Positions 18,230 to 23,767 of a DNA stretch of 23,767 nt are shown piece by piece. The stretch's first letter is position 1, and every line of letters begins with the position of its first letter. Under the pieces are notes generated by a model that saw nothing but the letters and a program-made list of their open reading frames with translations, ran no database searches and was not told the origin of the DNA. Both the position numbers and the translations under genes were made by a program. This DNA comes from Ophiothrix spiculata (taxonomy: Eukaryota; Echinodermata; Ophiuroidea; Amphilepidida; Ophiotrichidae), in the NCBI GenBank assembly GCA_000969725.1, contig JXSR01S010450.1; one strand, written 5' to 3'.

Positions 18230-18596
18230 TTAATAAGGATGAGAAACGTCAAGTGACCAAGTCGGCGCATCACTGTTGAGTATTCCGTCGGAAGACAAAT
18301 TCATATAAACTATGAGTAAAAAATGGACTTGTAAAACATAATGAATTCATAACAGCCCTGATGAACTTATTCAAAGACCAATAATTTATTGAAGTCTTGT
18401 TACGCAGAAACAACATTGACAGAAATAAGAATAAAATAGAATTATGTTTCAGTGTACTTCTTTCAACATTCATTCATTTCTCTTAATCTTGAATCAACTT
18501 GATCTTTAACGGCTTTCCAATACCAATATTTCAGTTTCAAGATGTCACCTTATTTTCAGTAATGAATATAAATTCTTCATTTCTTGTCACCTCGTT

Positions 18597-19446
18597 GTTT
18601 TCATTTGACCAAATACAGCAAATCCAAACTCCATGGAGAAATACCATTGTCCACAAACAATAACAAGTAAGTGACATCTCTACCGGTCATCAGAACACAT
18701 CTAAAAAATCTTAACACTCTATCTCAAAAATAACAAAAAGTGGATTTATCTCTTGCCATTTATAAATCAAAATACACCTCTCGTGGTCTACAAAGAAACA
18801 TGAGATTTTTGTAAATCAAGTGCATCTTTTAATAAATTTAATTGTTGCCATGCAATAATTGGACATTGCATTTATTATTGGCAATTACAAGGTATCAACT
18901 ACGGTTTGAATTTCCTTGATATTTTCAAAGCCATTCTTTTTTTATTTCTTAGCGAAACCCAACAAAAAGGTGCGTTTGGTGTGATAGGTTACATCATCCA
19001 GTGACTTTTAATGTTTCTAAATTAAATTTTAAAAATAGGAACCAACAAACAAATAAAGCGTAATGGTCTTGGTTTGATTTTATAACAAAACTGAAATGAG
19101 CTTGAAAAAATTTCCAGGAATAAATTTTACTCCACTATCAATACAATAGTTTTTACATGATGTTAATCTAAAAATTATAGCATTTTTTTAGCAGCTGGTC
19201 TGAATAGATGACACACAAATTACACATCTAGTTAGGCATTAACTACAATTTCATCTGAATGCATATAAGATTGTGCCTCCCAATATAGAAATGTCACGCC
19301 TGGTCATATCAATTGTAAGAATCATTATCACATTTTGTACTACGTACTTTCAGCTATTTTCTTACATTCAATTTCAGAATGAGCTAAAAACTAATAATAT
19401 AATTATGGTATGGCTTTAATAGTCTCAGTGCAACAGTTAACAAAAA
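18597..19446. other. AT-rich stretch, nothing recognised
   Basis: I found no repeat partner in the window, no RNA gene and no coding signal. Confidence 0.45.
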
Positions 19447-19537
19447 TGTGACATTCTAGTTTAAAAGACTTAATCCAGGAAACATCCATCGATGTTTTCC
19501 TAGATAAAGTCTAAATTTTTTAAACTAGCATGTCACA
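19447..19537. repeat. 91 nt imperfect hairpin
   Basis: TGTGACATTCTAGTTTAAAA at 19447 pairs inward with the complement of TTTAAACTAGCATGTCACA ending at 19537. After one mismatch and a ~6 nt bulge the stem continues through GACTT/AAGTC and AGGAAACATC/GATGTTTTCCT to a four-base loop, CATC. The size is that of a microRNA precursor or of a miniature foldback element. The sequence is symmetric, so the strand cannot be chosen. Confidence 0.7.
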
Positions 19538-19608
19538 ATTTTATTTATTTAATTTAATTTTTTTAAATTTTCGAAAACTATATAGCTACATCGGAAAAGA
19601 ATACATTT

Positions 19609-20162
19609 GTGACCCATTATATCGAAAGGTACCTTAAGGGTCCCAAAATGAAAATTTATGTTTTGGTCTCATCTGAAAGATTATATTTTCAGCTTTAAAA
19701 TGACACCTTGCTTTTGGTTATCTATAGGATGTTCGATTCGAAAGGTACCTTAAGGGTCCCAAAATGAAAATTTATGTTTTGGTCTCATCTGAAAGATTAT
19801 ATTTTCAGCTTTAAAATGACACCTTGCTTTTAGTTATTGGATGTTCGATTGCAAAGTTACATCCAAATTAATAAAAGGCATCAAGCTGATTCAGAAAAGC
19901 TATAGTTCTGAGAAAATCAAGTTTAAAGTTTCTGTACTGGTAAAACTTGAATGGAGAAAGGATTTATATCTTATTTTTTAACAAATTAATCTTATATTTT
20001 GGATGTTGGAGCCTGAATAATATGATAGAGTACACTTCAAAGGTAACGTTTCTGATGAAATTCGAAATTCGACCTTGGATTTGATTTTTGCTTAGCTTCA
20101 ATGGCCTGTATCTCGTAATTTACTATGCCGGTATTAAGGTACCTTTCGATATGATGGGTCAC
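19609..20162 (+). mobile_element. 554 bp inverted-repeat element (MITE) with ATTT flanks
   Basis: The 29 bp termini at 19609-19637 and 20134-20162 are inverted and match at 28 positions. They begin GTGACCCATTATATCGAAAG (CATCAT in the other end). ATTT precedes the left end (19605-19608) and follows the right end (20163-20166) as a direct repeat. The interior matches 8025-8395 in reverse orientation and carries AAGCTTTAAAATGACACCTT-like cores. A 116 bp tandem duplication lies at the left end. No transposase is visible. Confidence 0.85.
19623..19850 (+). repeat. 116 bp tandem duplication inside the MITE
   Basis: 19623-19738 and 19739-19850 differ by one substitution and a 4 bp deletion near the end. 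The unit starts inside the terminal repeat (CGAAAGGTACCTTAAGGGTC), so the inner half of the left terminus is present twice. Confidence 0.95.
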
Positions 20163-21030
20163 ATTTTTACATCAAAGACCACTTGATAGGGAATACAGAG
20201 TATATTACGAATTTGGAGTCTTGGAAACGTGATTTTCTGTCCATGTCATAAAACAAAAGGGAAAGATGAGCGGTCTACTCTTTAAGGTGATATCAATATT
20301 GAATTATTTCAATTAAAACAAAATTCACATAAAGTGAATAATAGATCAAAACGTTCCTGGTCGTTCATTATTGTCTAAGAATAAAACGATTGCAAAGAGA
20401 CACATTTCAATCTAATTCATTTCTACCAAGCTCACTGCCAAATAAGCATTTCCAATAAAAAGGAGCCTTTTAACAAAACGAGAAACGCAAATATAGTATG
20501 GTCAAAGTCATTTTTACCCATCAACACTTCACTCGGATGCTGTTTTAATTATGGTCGCGTTAATTTGACATCAGAAGATACCAAATGAAGTGTCTTGCTT
20601 AAGCCATAATATCGCATTATTGAAATTTCAGTTAATGGTTAACTTTCTCTTGAAATTTGCATCGTTGTTTCTCCAATAATTATATTGATGTGAGTTAGTT
20701 TTGAAGTTACGCAGCTTTATGTTTGCACAGACGGACTAGAGTAGTTCATCAACATATTACGTTAAATTTAAAGGAAAATAATTAATAAACTGACATATTA
20801 TTAACTCAAAATAAATTTGTCAAATGGCGTTTATCAAATTATGTTCTCAGAAATTATTAAAATTCATTTGACGGATAAAATACGAATCTGAATTGAAGTC
20901 GATTCGTCTTTGACGAACTTCCTGTGGCAGGAAAACGTGCGCTAAACTGTCAGTTTGTATATTTTATGCGCTAAGCACGACTGTGGGTAATGTATTTAAA
21001 AAAAAACATAAAAAAGTTGAACATTAGTAC
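20163..21030. other. AT-rich stretch, nothing recognised
   Basis: No gene, RNA or repeat partner was found between the MITE and the truncated LINE. Confidence 0.45.
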
Positions 21031-21035
21031 ACAAC

Positions 21036-22068
21036 AAGATACTTCTGACAAACAAAGCATTTTTTAAACGAAGCTAAATTTTTGGGAGTTATAATTGACA
21101 AAAAAATTTGACTTGGAAAAAACATCTCAAGAAATGTAGGTATGCTTACTAAACTAAAACATTCATATACCAGAGTATATTTGTGATGACTCAACCCGAA
21201 AGGGGGGACCTTGCGACAGAACAAATAGCCAGCAAAAATACAGAAAGTAATAAGAATTTCCAGCAGATTTTATGTTGTAAAATTTGATCGCCTTGATCAA
21301 TTTTAACATGCAAGGTGTCATTTTAAAGCTTAGAAAATGCTGCAACAGCAGATGAAATGATAAAATCAAAATTGATATCATCTGCAAAGTTCCCCCTTTC
21401 TTGATGACCCATCACATTTTACATTCTTTATAGTACTCTGATATTGCCTTACATTAATAACGGTATTCTCATTTGGGGTAATACATGTAAAACCTAGTGA
21501 TTAAATTGCAAAAATGGTCTATCAGAAAAATTTCATTTCAGCATTACAGAGCCCACATAGGACCATTGTTAACAAAACACAATGTTTTAAACATATGCGA
21601 TACATTTAAACTGGAACTATCTATTTTTATGTACAAACATCAAACAAAGCGCCTCCCAAGTATATTTTCAGACTATTGCATTAAAAATAGCCAAGTTTAT
21701 AAGTATCAAACTAGAAACGCTTCAGATTACAGTATCAACAAAACGTTTTCAGATCGTGCAATTTGCACAACAAGACCGATTTTATGGAATACTCTTGATA
21801 CAAATCAAAAACTTTAAAAATACTTATAAATCCAACATGATTGCCACTTCTGATTTTTTGATGTCTTTGGTGCACCCCTTCCCCTTTATGTGCTTTGTTT
21901 GGTTTTTGTATATGTTTCGTATCCCTTTTGTATTTAGTTTATGTGTATTTGAAGCCTTATTTGTCAGGAGATGATCCATTTTGACCATTCCCAAAATATT
22001 ATTGTCTAAATGTTGTTTATATGTATAATATTGTGAATAAATTGATTTGATTGATTGATTGATTGATA
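21036..22068 (+). mobile_element. 5'-truncated second copy of the LINE (in repeat A copy 3)
   Basis: It starts at AAGATACTTCTGACA, aligning with 11194 onward, and runs through the C-terminal domain, 3' untranslated region and GATT tail (about 22047-22067) into the same repeat A body as in copy 2. The endonuclease and catalytic reverse transcriptase are absent. The open stretch 21497-21817 (QKWSIRKISFQHYRAH, KRLPSIFSDY, YQTRNASDY) is the C-terminal domain in a less damaged form than at 11505. A 233 bp MITE interrupts it at 21183-21415. Overlapping frames at 21024-21224, 21756-21974 and 21824-22093 are noncoding. Confidence 0.85.
21183..21415 (-). mobile_element. 233 bp MITE inserted in the LINE copy
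   Basis: The termini are inverted: GTGATGACTCAACCCGAAAG at 21183 against the complement of CTTTCTTGATGACCCATCAC ending at 21415, with GGGGG shared just inside. ATTT flanks both sides (21179-21182 and 21416-21419). The LINE copy at 11410-11440 runs through the site without the insert. The interior carries AAGGTGTCATTTTAAAGCTT (21312-21331), linking it to the elements at 7616 and 19609. The minus-strand frame 21163-21387 is spurious. Confidence 0.85.
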
Positions 22069-23715
22069 TCTTCGAAAATAAAAAGAAAAACAATATTGTG
22101 TTTATTTAGCTTCTGTTTCATGCTTTCTGGTTCGCGTATACTACGTAGTATTTAAAATTAACATTGGAACGTGGAAAAAATTGTCGTAAACCATTTGTTT
22201 GCCTTTAACGAATGAATGTAACTGATGGATACGATGTAGTGCAATATGAGGGGACATCTTTTGAGTTTTTGGGAAGAGACCGGGGCACAGACAGAGGCAC
22301 AGATAAGGACGTTGAGGATTGCGATAAATAATGTATGAATAGTCCATGCCATGATTTGTCCATGGATGTTAGGTGCTCTCTATAGGCTAATTGGTCAATC
22401 GGATTTAAACGACATCATTTGTTAACAAATTGTGGCTTACAAAAATGTTGTGGAAACCGGCATTATTTAACCCATTATTTTAAAGGTTTAATCTCTGTTT
22501 CCATCAATACCGTGAAAACAGGTTAATAAATAAGATTATTCTTGCGATTTGTAGTTTAAACAGTTGAAGTCCAGTCATATACTTGCAACGGTTCTGATTA
22601 TACGTGTCTAAATACTATCTGTATCCATAGACGCAACGAAGTGGTTAACAAATGAGATGTACGAAAAACACATCAAGACGTCTTCAAGGCGTGACCACGA
22701 GACCATACACTCAGGGGCGGCGGTTGACTGCGACTATTGACCGACAACATCTTAGTCTTAACGACGGCCAGATACGGATCATAAGATCCATGGCAAAATC
22801 TCCGTGAAAATCTATGTCAAAACAATTTTGACTATCATCTAATATGAAGAATAATTGCAAGTAGGCTTTAATAAGATTGGAAAAACTAGAAGGGCATGAT
22901 TTCATTTTAAATTGAAATCCAGATGTTTACAAGAAAATGTTATAAGCTTATGTATATGTTGCATTTGGAAAAGAGTTAAAAGGGGAGTAATGATTTTTTC
23001 TTGGCTTTGACCCATCGAAATCCTGATTAAACAAGCATGTGTCACTGCAATTAAGTTTAGTAGATCTAGGAGTATCGCATTTCAGTATGTAGTCACATGT
23101 AGACAAGAAACCTACGGCAATGGCAAATTTATATTTTATTTCTAATTACGTGAGAACAGAATATGTTGAATTCGATATGAAAAATAATTGGTAAGTTAGC
23201 TGCCTTCTTCTGCTAGTGTGAAATGGTCCCTTTTTGGCTGGGATTGTTATATTGTTTAATGAATAAGCAGTAATTAGCAGTAAAACGGTTTTCGGATGTG
23301 TTTTTTTTTCCAAAGATCCCTGTATCACGGAAATATAGGAGTACCATGTTCTTGTTTTTATAATGTACATGAATACCTTTCAAATTATTCATAAGAGAAA
23401 GCTATGAACTGCATGGATTCACAAAATAACACTATTTTTTTATTACAGAGCTTAAAAATGACTTGAACAATCTATTTGATGTATAACGCAATCATAGTGG
23501 CGATTTTGCAGGAGTAAATCAATTACACAGACCTTCAATACCATATTCAGATTTTCATTTTCATCAGTCATTATTTTACAATATCATGATTCATCATTCG
23601 AGTGTTAACTGTGGCCAATTTATTCCCAATGTGTGGACATCAACCTATAGCAGACAGGTATGGCGTTGCTTACGAATTATCGAATTATGCTTTATTTTTC
23701 ATAATTAGAATGCAA
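22068..23715 (+). repeat. Repeat A, copy 3 (body and right terminal repeat)
   Basis: It follows the LINE tail directly and aligns with 12150-14030 at high identity. The 53 bp core lies at 22674-22726, the tail block at about 23378-23544 and the right terminal repeat at 23545-23715. It lacks the 190 bp LINE fragment of copy 2. Its left terminal repeat is absent because the left side is lost at about 21030. Minus-strand frames at 22141-22347, 22158-22352, 22711-22905 and 23146-23370 are not conserved in frame among the copies. Confidence 0.75.
22674..22726 (+). repeat. 53 bp invariant core of repeat A, copy 3
   Basis: It is identical to 3123-3175 and 12769-12821. Confidence 0.8.
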
Positions 23716-23757
23716 GACTGACCCAAGTCCATTTTTTTTAAATGAGTTATACACAGG

Positions 23758-23767
23758 CCCCCCCCCC
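23758..23767. repeat. Poly-C run at the window end
   Basis: Ten C close the window. This may be a genuine homopolymer or a contig-edge artefact. Confidence 0.5.

Larger units (their letters stand above)
17411..18579 (+). repeat. Tandem segmental duplication, second copy
   Basis: The junction is at about 17404-17411, after the run of T. Relative to the first copy it lacks ~500 bp (rest of the loop plus the foldback right arm) and ~710 bp (16342-17056), and it contains the TTAA-flanked element 17714-18229. The minus-strand frame 18270-18473 falls in the repeated block and is not preserved in the first copy. Confidence 0.85.

Noticed and set aside
22138-22151. 14 bp palindrome ATACTACGTAGTAT
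   Set aside because: It is short, absent from the corresponding site in copy 2, and without supporting context.

Overview
The window looks like intergenic or intronic DNA from an animal nuclear genome, most likely an invertebrate. It is AT-rich and holds no intact protein-coding gene. It is full of non-LTR retrotransposon (LINE) relics, short inverted-repeat elements of several families, simple repeats, and a eukaryotic tRNA-Lys gene with a Pol III terminator. All long-range relationships below were found by reading the sequence against itself by eye. Species and named repeat families cannot be fixed without a library search.

Layout. 1-430 is the end of an inverted-repeat element cut by the window edge. 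1515-1792 and 6329-6616 are inverted copies of one ~280 bp sequence. They bracket the first of three same-strand copies of a large repeat, here called repeat A: copy 1 at 2329-5585, copy 2 at 10149-14030, and copy 3, truncated on its left, at about 21030-23715. Copies 1 and 2 both begin and end with a ~180 bp direct repeat. Copy 1 is interrupted by a foldback element (3550-4715). Copy 2 carries a decayed LINE (10370-12150) and a second, tiny 5'-truncated LINE end with a 12 bp target-site duplication (13468-13681). Copy 3 carries the same LINE insertion, 5'-truncated, with a 233 bp inverted-repeat element inside it.

Between copies 1 and 2 lie a rearranged inverted-repeat element (7616-8395) and an antisense LINE reverse-transcriptase relic (9090-9500). 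Between copies 2 and 3 lies the most intricate stretch: tRNA-Lys(CTT) at 14115-14187; a foldback element (14217-16242) whose left arm was split by another element (14425-15204) packed with near-identical 22 bp palindromes centred on CACGTG; a broken tRNA-like sequence (16419-16508); and a tandem duplication (15587-17403 and 17411-18579). The second duplicate gained a 516 bp TTAA-flanked element. Further on are a 91 nt hairpin (19447-19537) and a 554 bp element with ATTT flanks and an internal 116 bp tandem duplication (19609-20162).

There is no gene network here. The interest is in nested, datable transposition events with preserved empty sites, and in small non-autonomous elements with unusual symmetric structure. 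The short open frames in the window are chance frames, tRNA read-through, or transposon remnants.
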